NCBI GenBank assembly: GCA_003151535.1
Contig: PLXT01000020.1
Location: 974 to 11,078 of the forward strand
Length of the DNA stretch: 10,105 nt
Source: Methanobacterium sp.
GTDB lineage: Archaea; Methanobacteriota; Methanobacteria; Methanobacteriales; Methanobacteriaceae
Direction: 5' to 3'
Numbering within the stretch: the first letter of the stretch is position 1; each line of letters starts with the position of its first letter. The position numbers and the translations under genes are program-made. Below the pieces are notes generated by a model. The model saw only the letters and a program-made list of their open reading frames with translations. It searched no databases and had not been told where the DNA came from. This document shows, one piece after another, positions 1 to 5,698 of the stretch.

Positions 1-1
1 T

Positions 2-268
2 GATAAAAAACAGATACAGGAACAGATGAAAGATGTTGATGTGGTTATAATATTATCGGGTCTGTATTCGAAGAATAAAAATTTAATAGAGCAAGAAATT
101 GACATGGCTCGTAAGCTCGAAAAACCAATAGTTATTATAAGACCATATGGTATGGAAAATGTTCCCGGACGAATTGAAGACGCTGCATCTGAAGTTGTTG
201 GATGGAACACCTCATGTATAGTTGATTCTGTTCGTGAAAGTTTAGAAGCAGATGATGATATGGAATGA
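2..268 (+). CDS. TIR-like (MTH538/DUF1863, ThsB-type) domain protein, 5' end cut by window edge
   Basis: The reading frame is open from the window edge and ends at TGA 266-268. The first Met (base 26) is probably internal, because the preceding codons (reading DKKQIQEQ) continue the family pattern. The visible part matches the second half of the MTH538-type TIR-like fold: a strand VDVVIIL, then SGLYSKN, a helix containing EQEIDMA, a strand PIVIIRPYG, and the closing VVGWNTSCIV segment. The glutamate in EQEIDMA sits where TIR enzymes carry their catalytic or structural Glu; this is placed by pattern only. Known family members include the Thoeris sensor ThsB, which makes an NAD-derived signal, but many archaeal copies stand alone with no known role. 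No ThsA-like partner is visible, so a defence function is not shown. The domain call is fairly secure and the activity is not. Confidence 0.75.
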   Translation, partial: DKKQIQEQMKDVDVVIILSGLYSKNKNLIEQEIDMARKLEKPIVIIRPYGMENVPGRIEDAASEVVGWNTSCIVDSVRESLEADDDME

Positions 269-293
269 TAACACATCACCTTTCATAAAGTAT

Positions 294-320
294 ATTTTTT
301 ATTTATTCCTTCTTTTTTTT
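294..320 (+). terminator. T-tract terminator after the TIR-like gene
   Basis: Two T-runs (295-300 and 313-320) lie in a pyrimidine-rich stretch 27-52 bases past the stop codon. Archaeal RNA polymerase commonly terminates at such T-tracts without a hairpin. This suggests that the TIR-like gene and the following ATPase gene are separate transcription units. Confidence 0.5.
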
Positions 321-334
321 ATTCTTGGGCAACA

Positions 335-353
335 TTTATATTCATTGTACAAT
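335..353 (+). promoter_or_regulatory. TATA box and adjacent 10-bp palindrome before the MoxR/CoxD-like gene
   Basis: TTTATATT at 335-342 fits the archaeal TATA box. Its centre lies about 27 bases before the ATG at 365, so transcription would start at or next to the start codon. No Shine-Dalgarno sequence is seen before 365, which is consistent with a leaderless mRNA. The perfect palindrome ATTGTACAAT (344-353) sits directly downstream of the TATA box, a place where archaeal repressors often bind. The operator role is inferred. Confidence 0.45.
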
Positions 354-364
354 ATTTAAAATCT

Positions 365-1231
365 ATGACAGACCATGATCTCAGCATGGAATCACTTGAA
401 AATAAGCTCATTAAAAATCATTATATACCCGATAAAAGCACTGTTACAACGATGTATCTGGCTTTTAAATTGAAAAAACCAGTTCTTGTTGAGGGACCAC
501 CGGGTGTGGGTAAAACAGAACTTTCAAAGGCTGTTAGCAGAGCTTTTGGTATGGATTTTTTTAGGGTGCAGTGTTACGAAGGAATTACCTTCGAGCAGAT
601 CGTTGGGGAATGGAACTACCAGAAACAACTACTCCACCTGGAAATGTCCAGAATAAAGGAAGTTGACCAGGACATATTCAACGAGGAGTTCTTTATAAAA
701 AGACCGTTACTCCAAGGTTTTATGAATAAAAATCCCTCGGTAATTTTGATAGATGAAATTGATAAAGCAGATGAGGAAGTTGAAAGTTTTCTGCTTCAAG
801 CTCTTGGAGAAGGACAAATTACTGTTAATGACCTGGGAACCTTTGAACTTCAAAACGATCTAATGGTTATTATGACTTCAAATTCTCAGAGATCCCTTCT
901 AGACGAAACAAAGGATCGATGCCTATTCCTATATATTGACTATCCCTCATTTGAAAGGGAAGTGGAAATTGTTAAATCAACAGTTCCAAGTGCAACATCT
1001 GCCATGGTTGAAAGTGTTGTTACCATGATACACAATCTTCGTGACATGAACCTACTTAAAAAACCATCTATCAGGGCAACAGTAGATTGGGTAAAAACTC
1101 TTTTAGCTTTCGATGCTAATGATCTGGACGATAAAACTTTTAATGAAACAGTTTCTGTAGTTTTAAAAAATGAATCAGATAAGAAGAAGGTTTTGAAGAA
1201 ATTTGTGAACGATAACAATTATCATAAGTGA
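365..1231 (+). CDS. MoxR-family AAA+ ATPase, CoxD-like
   Basis: This is a 288-residue cytoplasmic AAA+ ATPase of the MoxR group. Walker A is GPPGVGKT (44-51), Walker B is VILIDEID (126-133), a sensor-1-type Asn lies in MTSNSQ (around 173), and a candidate arginine finger lies in the DRCLFLYIDYP segment (around 185). The CYEGITFEQIVGEWNYQKQL stretch (70-89) and the RPLLQGF segment are characteristic of the CoxD branch. In carboxydotrophic bacteria CoxD is an ATP-dependent chaperone that helps mature the Mo-Cu CO dehydrogenase. Here no such enzyme is encoded nearby, so the client is unknown. The next gene encodes the usual VWA partner, six bases downstream, so the two are surely one operon. The ATG at 365 was chosen because it sits the right distance from a TATA box; Met8 (base 386) is an alternative, and neither has a ribosome site. 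Family call secure, physiological role unknown. Confidence 0.9.
   Translation: MTDHDLSMESLENKLIKNHYIPDKSTVTTMYLAFKLKKPVLVEGPPGVGKTELSKAVSRAFGMDFFRVQCYEGITFEQIVGEWNYQKQLLHLEMSRIKEVDQDIFNEEFFIKRPLLQGFMNKNPSVILIDEIDKADEEVESFLLQALGEGQITVNDLGTFELQNDLMVIMTSNSQRSLLDETKDRCLFLYIDYPSFEREVEIVKSTVPSATSAMVESVVTMIHNLRDMNLLKKPSIRATVDWVKTLLAFDANDLDDKTFNETVSVVLKNESDKKKVLKKFVNDNNYHK
1228..1231 (+). promoter_or_regulatory. Ribosome binding site GTGA overlapping the stop of the ATPase gene
   Basis: GTGA at 1228-1231 includes the ATPase stop codon TGA and lies six bases before the VWA start at 1238. The same bases therefore end one gene and position ribosomes for the next, which favours coupled translation of the two partners. 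Confidence 0.5.
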
Positions 1232-1237
1232 ATCTAG

Positions 1238-2392
1238 ATGAAAGAGATAATAAAATTTTCAAGGCTTCTAAGGGACAACAACATTCCCGCCAGTCTACGG
1301 AGTACCCAGACAGCATACGAAACTTTGAAATTATTCAATGGCCAGGAAGATCTTTTAAACGAAGCACTTGCATCGGTGTATGTTAAAAAACCAGGTCAAC
1401 GCGCTAGGTTTGATAAGATTTTTAATTCTGTTTTTGGTGATGTCAATGAAAACTCCGATGAATCTGGTAGATCTCCCGGTACAGACAGTTCTAAGGGCAG
1501 TAAGAATAAAAGACTTTTAAGCGGATATAATTACTCTTTTAAGCTTATTGAACCTTCAAAATTTAAAGTTCAACCAACAGAAACAGATACAATGGATTAC
1601 AGACCTCCATATGAAGATTATATTGATAATGGTAAAGATGAATCTGAGCTGCTACAGAAGGATATTAAATTACTTACATCGTTTGAACCCGAACTTTTAG
1701 AACTGTGCCAAAAGCTTGGGAAAAAAATTGCCAATAAAAGAGTTAGAAGACGGAAACAATCCAAGAATATGAGGCCCGACATTCGTAAAACCCTTAGAAA
1801 AAATCTGAAATATGGAAACACCCTTCTTGAAATTGTTAAAACCAAACCAAGGATTAAAAAAAGCAATCACTTCTTTCTTAACGATGTGAGTGGATCATGT
1901 GACTGGGTTAGTAACTGGTTTTTTATGATGGTTTATGCGGCCCAAAACTCATTTAAAAAGGCAAAAACCTTTGAATTTGATAATAAAACAGTTGAAACCA
2001 CAGCTGCCCTTGAAGAACCGAATCTTTTAGATGCATTCATAAAAGTCAGAGATATTAGACAGAAGAATCAGATGATACACGGAACATCTAATATGCACAG
2101 AGCATTTGAAAGCTTTAAAGACCAGGCTGATCTCAATAAAAAATCTTATGTCATGATATTAAGTGATTGTAGGGATTGGGCAGGACCTAAAGTTGGGAAA
2201 AAACCATTGAGTGCAGATAGTATTGACTATATAGTTGAAAAGTCCAAAAAAGTTCTTGTATTAAATCCGGAACCCATGAATAAATGGAATGTAGTTGATA
2301 GCTGTGTTGCAGAGTATGAAGATTCCGGGGCTGAATTCTTTGAGGTGAGAAACCTTGAACAGCTTGCAGACCTGATATCCCAGATCGGATAA
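1238..2392 (+). CDS. VWA-domain protein, CoxE-like, partner of the MoxR ATPase
   Basis: This protein has 384 residues. The first half is helical and charged, with a low-complexity Ser/Gly/Asp linker (about 71-92) and a very basic stretch around 165-190. The von Willebrand A domain occupies roughly 208-384. Its metal-ion-dependent adhesion site looks complete: DVSGS (216-220), Thr283 in HGTSN, and Asp310 in LSDCRDW. The LNPEP...W (342-350) and EVRNLEQL (369-376) pieces are typical of the CoxE family. CoxE-type proteins act with a MoxR/CoxD ATPase, probably recruiting or holding the substrate that the ATPase remodels. No signal peptide or membrane segment is seen, so it should be cytoplasmic. 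It is translated from a GTGA site overlapping the previous stop. No Mo-hydroxylase genes are nearby, so the client cannot be named. Confidence 0.88.
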   Translation: MKEIIKFSRLLRDNNIPASLRSTQTAYETLKLFNGQEDLLNEALASVYVKKPGQRARFDKIFNSVFGDVNENSDESGRSPGTDSSKGSKNKRLLSGYNYSFKLIEPSKFKVQPTETDTMDYRPPYEDYIDNGKDESELLQKDIKLLTSFEPELLELCQKLGKKIANKRVRRRKQSKNMRPDIRKTLRKNLKYGNTLLEIVKTKPRIKKSNHFFLNDVSGSCDWVSNWFFMMVYAAQNSFKKAKTFEFDNKTVETTAALEEPNLLDAFIKVRDIRQKNQMIHGTSNMHRAFESFKDQADLNKKSYVMILSDCRDWAGPKVGKKPLSADSIDYIVEKSKKVLVLNPEPMNKWNVVDSCVAEYEDSGAEFFEVRNLEQLADLISQIG

Positions 2393-2454
2393 TAACTGTT
2401 AGATACAAAAATTTAGAATTTATATCCAAATTAAACCAAAATCACAGTACAGTA

Positions 2455-2473
2455 TATTTTTGAACTTTTTTTG
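2455..2473 (+). terminator. T-tract terminator after the ATPase/VWA operon
   Basis: Two T-runs (2457-2461 and 2466-2472) lie about 65-80 bases past the VWA stop codon. They are the first strong T-rich stretch downstream and fit hairpin-free archaeal termination. The rest of the 246-base gap up to 2638 is AT-rich and shows no gene. Confidence 0.4.
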
Positions 2474-2638
2474 ATATTGATTAGGGATCATGCTTCTAAA
2501 TAGAGTTTTGGGGTAGTGAAATATTTTCTTAAGCCATATTCTATTTTTAAATGATTATATTTTATTTATCTCAAAAAATAACGATTTAAACCTTAAAATC
2601 GCCCATTTTCAATTATAACCTATACACATAAATTTAAT

Positions 2639-2791
2639 TTATACATCGGCCACAAAAAGAGCAGAATCCAGACTGGTTGGGAGATATCCCACTACTATTG
2701 TTTCCTCTGTTGCTGTAACATAATTGTAAGTTCCAAATGCCAATAATAAGACCAGTACAATTATCCCCAATGCCGTTAAAAATCTTTTCAT
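2639..2791 (-). pseudogene. Truncated ABC-transporter substrate-binding protein (N-terminal stump)
   Basis: Only 50 codons remain if the ATG at 2791 is used; GGGGAT lies four bases upstream as a plausible ribosome site. A TTG at 2824 would add 11 residues but has no support. The product starts MKR, has a hydrophobic anchor or signal helix (about residues 4-20), then TIVVGYLPTSLDSALFVAD. That last piece is the opening strand and ligand-pocket start of nitrate/sulfonate/taurine-type (NMT1/SsuA-like) periplasmic binding proteins, which normally run to about 300 residues. The frame hits TAA right after it. Downstream bases to 2393 do not look like the rest of such a protein in any frame I read, so this is more likely a deletion than one point mutation. 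It lies 76 bases downstream of nucS on the same strand. It could instead be an expressed short membrane peptide, which I think less likely. Confidence 0.55.
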
Positions 2792-2867
2792 TTGTATCCC
2801 CAAAAAATATTTACTAGTTTTCAAGTGTTCATTGTACTACCTTTATAATAGGCTTTTTCATAGGATA

Positions 2868-3626
2868 CTATGATCCATTGAAAAAATCGAGAGTTAAATT
2901 TTTATCCGTTCCAAATTCCCTTGGCGGCACCATAGATTTATATTCTAGTTTATATTCTTCAAGAAGTTCAGATGCATCATCTGTTACGGATGGAGCAACT
3001 AATATACCCCTTACAAATTCTTTATGGTCTGAAAAACAGTCCATATACCTTTTTAACTGTTTAACTGCATTTATACCGGCCCTTCTACTTTTAAGCTCCA
3101 ATACAACCAAATTTCCTTCAATATCCTTACCCAGGATATCTATAAAACCATTAGGTGTTGAATATTCCCGGTTTACAGGTCTAAAACCTTCTTCTATAAT
3201 AGTTGGGTTATCAAACACCATCTCCCTCATGTTTTCTTCATAACCTGTTAATTCCAGGCCTTTGGAATCTTCACCATTGAAATACGATGCCATATAGGTA
3301 TTCTCTATTTCAACTTCAAGCCGTTCTGGAGGGTTTCTTCTACTTCCTTCAAGGTACATTACACCGTCCCTTAAACTGGCCTTACATTGAGATTTTGGTG
3401 GCTGCCAGTTCACAGGTTCCAGGTTTCTATCCTGATGCACCATGAACGATCCATCAGATTTTATGATTATCATTCTATCACCGGATCCCAATTTGCTCCT
3501 GGCTCTTCCCTCGTATGTAACACTGCAACATGCCATTATAACTATCACAGATTTCTTTGATAGTCCCTCATTTATAATCTCAAATGTACGGAGTGAATCT
3601 GGATTTTTTTCAGATAAAAATTTCAT
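2868..3626 (-). CDS. nucS: Endonuclease NucS (EndoMS), mismatch-specific
   Basis: This 252-residue protein is the usual length for NucS/EndoMS. The N-terminal DNA-binding/dimerisation half carries VTYEGRARSKLGSGDR (36-51), the strand IIIKSDGSFMVHQ, and PVNWQPP (71-77). The C-terminal RecB-like nuclease domain has FIDILGKD (161-168; Asp163) and LVVLELKS (173-180; Glu177, Lys179), then QLKRYMD. Archaeal NucS makes staggered double-strand cuts at mismatched base pairs and works with the PCNA clamp, giving mismatch repair in organisms without MutS/MutL. The tail LTLDFF resembles a clamp-binding end, but its spacing is not that of a standard PIP box. The ATG at 3626 gives the normal N-terminus although it has no ribosome site of its own. 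A short leader ORF overlaps it. The gene diverges from the cobalamin-protein gene. Confidence 0.93.
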   Translation of the reverse strand: MKFLSEKNPDSLRTFEIINEGLSKKSVIVIMACCSVTYEGRARSKLGSGDRMIIIKSDGSFMVHQDRNLEPVNWQPPKSQCKASLRDGVMYLEGSRRNPPERLEVEIENTYMASYFNGEDSKGLELTGYEENMREMVFDNPTIIEEGFRPVNREYSTPNGFIDILGKDIEGNLVVLELKSRRAGINAVKQLKRYMDCFSDHKEFVRGILVAPSVTDDASELLEEYKLEYKSMVPPREFGTDKNLTLDFFNGS

Positions 3627-3652
3627 AAATATTTGTTTAACAGTACTGGCAC
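3623..3652 (-). other. Possible nine-codon leader ORF overlapping the nucS start
   Basis: On the minus strand a GTG at 3652 opens nine codons (MPVLLNKYL) ending in TGA at 3625-3623. That TGA overlaps the nucS ATG as ATGA. The GTG is preceded by AGGGTGAT (3666-3659), a strong match to the archaeal anti-Shine-Dalgarno sequence, at a good six-base spacing. nucS itself has no ribosome site, so ribosomes could reach it by reinitiation. A competing reading is that the overlapping TATATT (3659-3654) is the TATA box and nucS is leaderless, in which case this ORF is not transcribed. Confidence 0.35.
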
Positions 3653-3854
3653 TAATATATCACCCTATAATTTGGTAATAATAAATTTTAATCAATTTAA
3701 TAATAATTCTGGGCAAAAGGGTATTATTAGTTAAGATATTGGGAATAAATTCAAAGTATCAAATCTAATTTTTGCATGGTTTCAGTCTGTAAAATCAGAA
3801 TATTTATTATTTTTAAGAACAATACTTATTTTAGGGATAAAATAATTAGATAAT

Positions 3855-3888
3855 TAATCTTAACATCAATTAACTAGGATTAAGATTA
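3855..3888. repeat. Inverted repeat TAATCTTAA-N16-TTAAGATTA, candidate operator
   Basis: Perfect 9-base arms at 3855-3863 and 3880-3888 are separated by 16 bases. They lie 48-82 bases upstream of the cobalamin-protein start. A partial copy of the right arm (TTAAGATA) occurs at 3731-3738. The arm centres are 25 bases apart, between two and three helical turns. It may bind a dimeric regulator or fold as a weak RNA hairpin; an AT-rich chance repeat is also possible. Confidence 0.35.
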
Positions 3889-3925
3889 TTAATGTGTTCT
3901 TATAAGATATTATACTAATGATATT

Positions 3926-3931
3926 GGAGGT
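3926..3931 (+). promoter_or_regulatory. Strong ribosome binding site GGAGGT
   Basis: GGAGGT ends five bases before the ATG at 3937. It is the best Shine-Dalgarno sequence in the window and fixes that start codon. It also means the mRNA has a leader, so the nearby TTATAAGATA (3900-3909) is too close to be the TATA box. Confidence 0.75.
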
Positions 3932-3936
3932 TTACT

Positions 3937-4977
3937 ATGATTAAGGGTGTGGATGTACTTGCAGAGGAAATTGTAACCAAACAGTTTAGATTTCAAGGGG
4001 AATTTAACAGGTACTATGGAGAATCTGAATTTAAAAAGTACATTGAAGACACTGAATACAGTTTATCATATCTTTTTGAGGCAATTGAAGCTTCAAGTCC
4101 CGATTTATTTGCAGATTATATCACATGGGAAAAGATATTCCTAATAAATTTAGGAATTCCCGAAACACGACTTAAAGAAAGATTAGAAGTCATGGAAGAC
4201 GTAATCATGGGATATCTGCCACCAGATAAAAGCAGCATAGCAGTTAAATATATAGAAGAATGTATAGAAAACCTCTCCAACCCTTCAAAGGATATTTCCT
4301 TTATCAATGAAGATAAACCCCTTGTAAAACTCTTGGAACAGTACCTTAAACTGTTGTTAGATGGTGATCGTCATTCAGCCGGTAAAATGATAATTGAAGC
4401 CGTTGATAATGGAATCAATGTAAAAGACATCTATTTACATGTTTTTCAGAGTTCACTTTACGAAGTGGGAAGGCTCTGGCAGGAGAATAAGATAACAGTA
4501 GCCCAGGAACATTACATAACAGCTGCAACTCAACTTATAATGTCCCAGCTTTATCCATATATATCTAACAACGAAAAAACTGGAAAAGTACTTGTTGCAA
4601 CAAGCGTGAGCCGGGAACTTCACGAAGTAGGTGTGAGAATGGTTGCAGACTTCTTTGAAATGGATGGGTGGAAAACATATTATCTGGGTGCAAACATGCC
4701 AACAGAAAGTGTGATACAGACCATAATAAGTAAAAGGGCAGATCTGATCCTAATATCTGCAACCATCAGTTCCCATATTGGTGAGGTGATTAAACTTATC
4801 AGCACTGTTCGTAGGTGTGTTGAATGTAGGGATCCTAAAATAATTGTCGGAGGATATCCATTCAATATTGATACGGACTTATGGAAGAAGGTTGGTGCTG
4901 ATGGACAAGCTGTAGATGCAGAAACAGCGATTGAAATTGCAGATAACCTTGTTAAAGAAGATTTTGATGAATTTTAA
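3937..4977 (+). CDS. Stand-alone cobalamin (B12)-binding sensor-like protein
   Basis: This 346-residue soluble protein has three parts. Residues 1-120 form a helical domain of unclear function, with an ADYITWEKIFLINLGIP segment seen in other B12 sensor proteins. Residues about 125-210 are the helical B12 cap (B12-binding_2 type) with W181-x9-E191-H192, the Wx9EH signature of CarH/LitR photoreceptors. Residues about 216-340 are the Rossmann B12 domain, with E227-x-H229-x-x-G232 (His229 the expected lower cobalt ligand), SAT at 274-276 and the GG turn at 305-306. CarH also has ExHxxG rather than DxHxxG. The second axial His of T. thermophilus CarH, next to the Trp, is Gln182 here. There is no MerR DNA-binding domain, kinase or methyltransferase, so it is more likely a sensor or adaptor than an enzyme. 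A corrinoid methyl carrier is the main alternative. It appears to be a single-gene unit. Confidence 0.82.
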   Translation: MIKGVDVLAEEIVTKQFRFQGEFNRYYGESEFKKYIEDTEYSLSYLFEAIEASSPDLFADYITWEKIFLINLGIPETRLKERLEVMEDVIMGYLPPDKSSIAVKYIEECIENLSNPSKDISFINEDKPLVKLLEQYLKLLLDGDRHSAGKMIIEAVDNGINVKDIYLHVFQSSLYEVGRLWQENKITVAQEHYITAATQLIMSQLYPYISNNEKTGKVLVATSVSRELHEVGVRMVADFFEMDGWKTYYLGANMPTESVIQTIISKRADLILISATISSHIGEVIKLISTVRRCVECRDPKIIVGGYPFNIDTDLWKKVGADGQAVDAETAIEIADNLVKEDFDEF

Positions 4978-5020
4978 TGAAGATCAAATATAACAATAGA
5001 TTCCACATTCAAATATTAAA

Positions 5021-5033
5021 CAAAAATATTTTG
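5021..5033 (+). terminator. Weak hairpin CAAAAATATTTTG after the cobalamin-protein gene
   Basis: A 5-bp stem (CAAAA/TTTTG) with a three-base loop lies 44 bases past the stop codon. It ends in a short T-run. It may mark the transcript end, but it is weak and AT-only apart from one pair. Confidence 0.2.
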
Positions 5034-5071
5034 GACATAGTAGGTTAATATCAATAAATCGATAGATTTTA

Positions 5072-5097
5072 AAGGTGACAATATGGATCATGATTAA
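5072..5097 (+). other. Minimal ORF (MDHD) behind a strong ribosome site
   Basis: AAGGTGA (5072-5078) is followed four bases later by ATG GAT CAT GAT TAA (5083-5097). The start signal is as good as that of any real gene here, but the frame has only four codons. It could be a relic of a deleted gene or a tiny leader ORF. The likely promoter of the next gene lies downstream of it, so it is not obviously that gene's leader. Confidence 0.25.
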
Positions 5098-5123
5098 TTA
5101 AAATTTTTAATCTAAACAAAGGG

Positions 5124-5136
5124 TTTATATTCATTG
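5124..5136 (+). promoter_or_regulatory. TATA box of the small membrane protein gene
   Basis: TTTATATTCATTG contains a consensus-like TATA box centred near 5128. It predicts a transcript start near 5154 and a leader of about 40 bases holding GGAG (5181-5184). The same 13 bases occur at 335-347 in the ATPase-gene promoter. Confidence 0.45.
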
Positions 5137-5195
5137 AAATATAATTTTACAACAAATGCAAGTTATTCCCAGAAACTATAGGAGAACTATCCAAA

Positions 5196-5636
5196 ATGGA
5201 AAAGATTAATATTGAAATAGCAATTGGCATAAGCTTCATATTGGGTCTTATCCTACCTTTGGTGGGACTTGGGGGAGTGTTCTCCCTGGTTGTTATGGGA
5301 TTTGTTGCCACGTTTCTGACCAAGGAAGAAATTACCAGTGCCAAGGTAGGTGCAATTGCAACAGGAATTTTCTGTATATTCTTTTTCTTCTATGGGTTTT
5401 TAACCCCACCAACCCTACCCTACGTGCTTCCAAACCCGTTAACTCTAGGCATATTTGTTGCACTGGGCGGAGTGTTCAATCTTATATTAAGTTTAATAGT
5501 ATCATTAATAATATATGGTGCATTTGGACTTTTAGGTGGTTATCTAGCGATGAAGTTCTTTATACCGGAAAAGGAAAGAAAAAAGAAGTCTAAAATACCC
5601 TCAAATCTTCCACGTAGAACACTTAAAAGGGCATAA
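5196..5636 (+). CDS. Small multi-pass membrane protein, unknown function
   Basis: The 146 residues are very hydrophobic. Predicted membrane segments are near 8-23, 27-42, 51-69 and 83-119; the last is long enough to be two helices. Glycine-rich turns (GLGG, ALGG, GLLGG) punctuate them. A proline-rich loop (70-81) lies between the third and fourth segments. A strongly basic tail (about 124-145, with KERKKKSK and RRTLKR) should face the cytoplasm. I do not recognise the family with confidence; its organisation recalls small glycine-rich methanogen membrane proteins such as the DUF5518 type. The ATG at 5196 follows GGAG (5181-5184) at a rather long spacing of 11 bases. It has its own TATA box and a T-tract after it, so it is probably a single-gene unit. 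Nothing in the neighbourhood indicates a role. Confidence 0.7.
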   Translation: MEKINIEIAIGISFILGLILPLVGLGGVFSLVVMGFVATFLTKEEITSAKVGAIATGIFCIFFFFYGFLTPPTLPYVLPNPLTLGIFVALGGVFNLILSLIVSLIIYGAFGLLGGYLAMKFFIPEKERKKKSKIPSNLPRRTLKRA

Positions 5637-5658
5637 AAATTTATTTTTTTAAATAAAA
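5637..5658 (+). terminator. T-tract after the membrane protein gene, overlapping a TATA-like box
   Basis: A T-run at 5644-5650 lies directly after the membrane-protein stop codon and fits archaeal termination. It runs into TTTAAATAAA (5649-5658), which is TATA-like. That box would start a transcript near 5680, about 20 bases before the oxidoreductase ATG at 5699. Confidence 0.4.
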
Positions 5659-5698
5659 AAAGATTATCCATTTAGAAATTTTGTTAGAGTGTGGTTTA

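Larger units (their letters stand above)
3627..3936. other. Divergent regulatory region between nucS and the cobalamin-protein gene
   Basis: This gap of 310 very AT-rich bases carries the start signals of two diverging genes. On the nucS side are the TATATT and AGGGTGAT elements near 3654-3666. On the cobalamin-protein side are a 9-base inverted repeat (3855-3888) and a strong ribosome site. Several T/A-rich stretches (for example 3801-3815 and 3900-3909) could be TATA boxes, but I cannot choose between them. No further gene and no cobalamin-riboswitch-like structure is seen. Confidence 0.6.

Noticed and set aside
2..268. A complete Thoeris defence system
   Set aside because: Only part of one TIR-like protein is visible, and no ThsA-like SIR2/SLOG effector is encoded in the window.
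2582..2601. Hairpin CGATTT/AAATCG in the gap after the VWA gene
   Set aside because: The six-pair stem with an eight-base loop is weak in AT-rich DNA and not followed by a useful T-run on either strand; probably chance.
2828..2837. Ten-base repeat TTCATTGTAC shared with 341-350
   Set aside because: Ten-base matches are common by chance in 10 kb of AT-rich DNA, and the second copy lacks the palindrome and TATA context.
2868..2900. Canonical PCNA-binding PIP box at the NucS C-terminus
   Set aside because: LTLDFF has one residue instead of two between the Leu and the aromatic pair and lacks the Gln, so it is only PIP-like.
3627..3936. Cobalamin riboswitch before the cobalamin-protein gene
   Set aside because: No B12-box-like conserved core or multi-stem layout could be seen, and such riboswitches are rare in archaea; only a simple inverted repeat is present.
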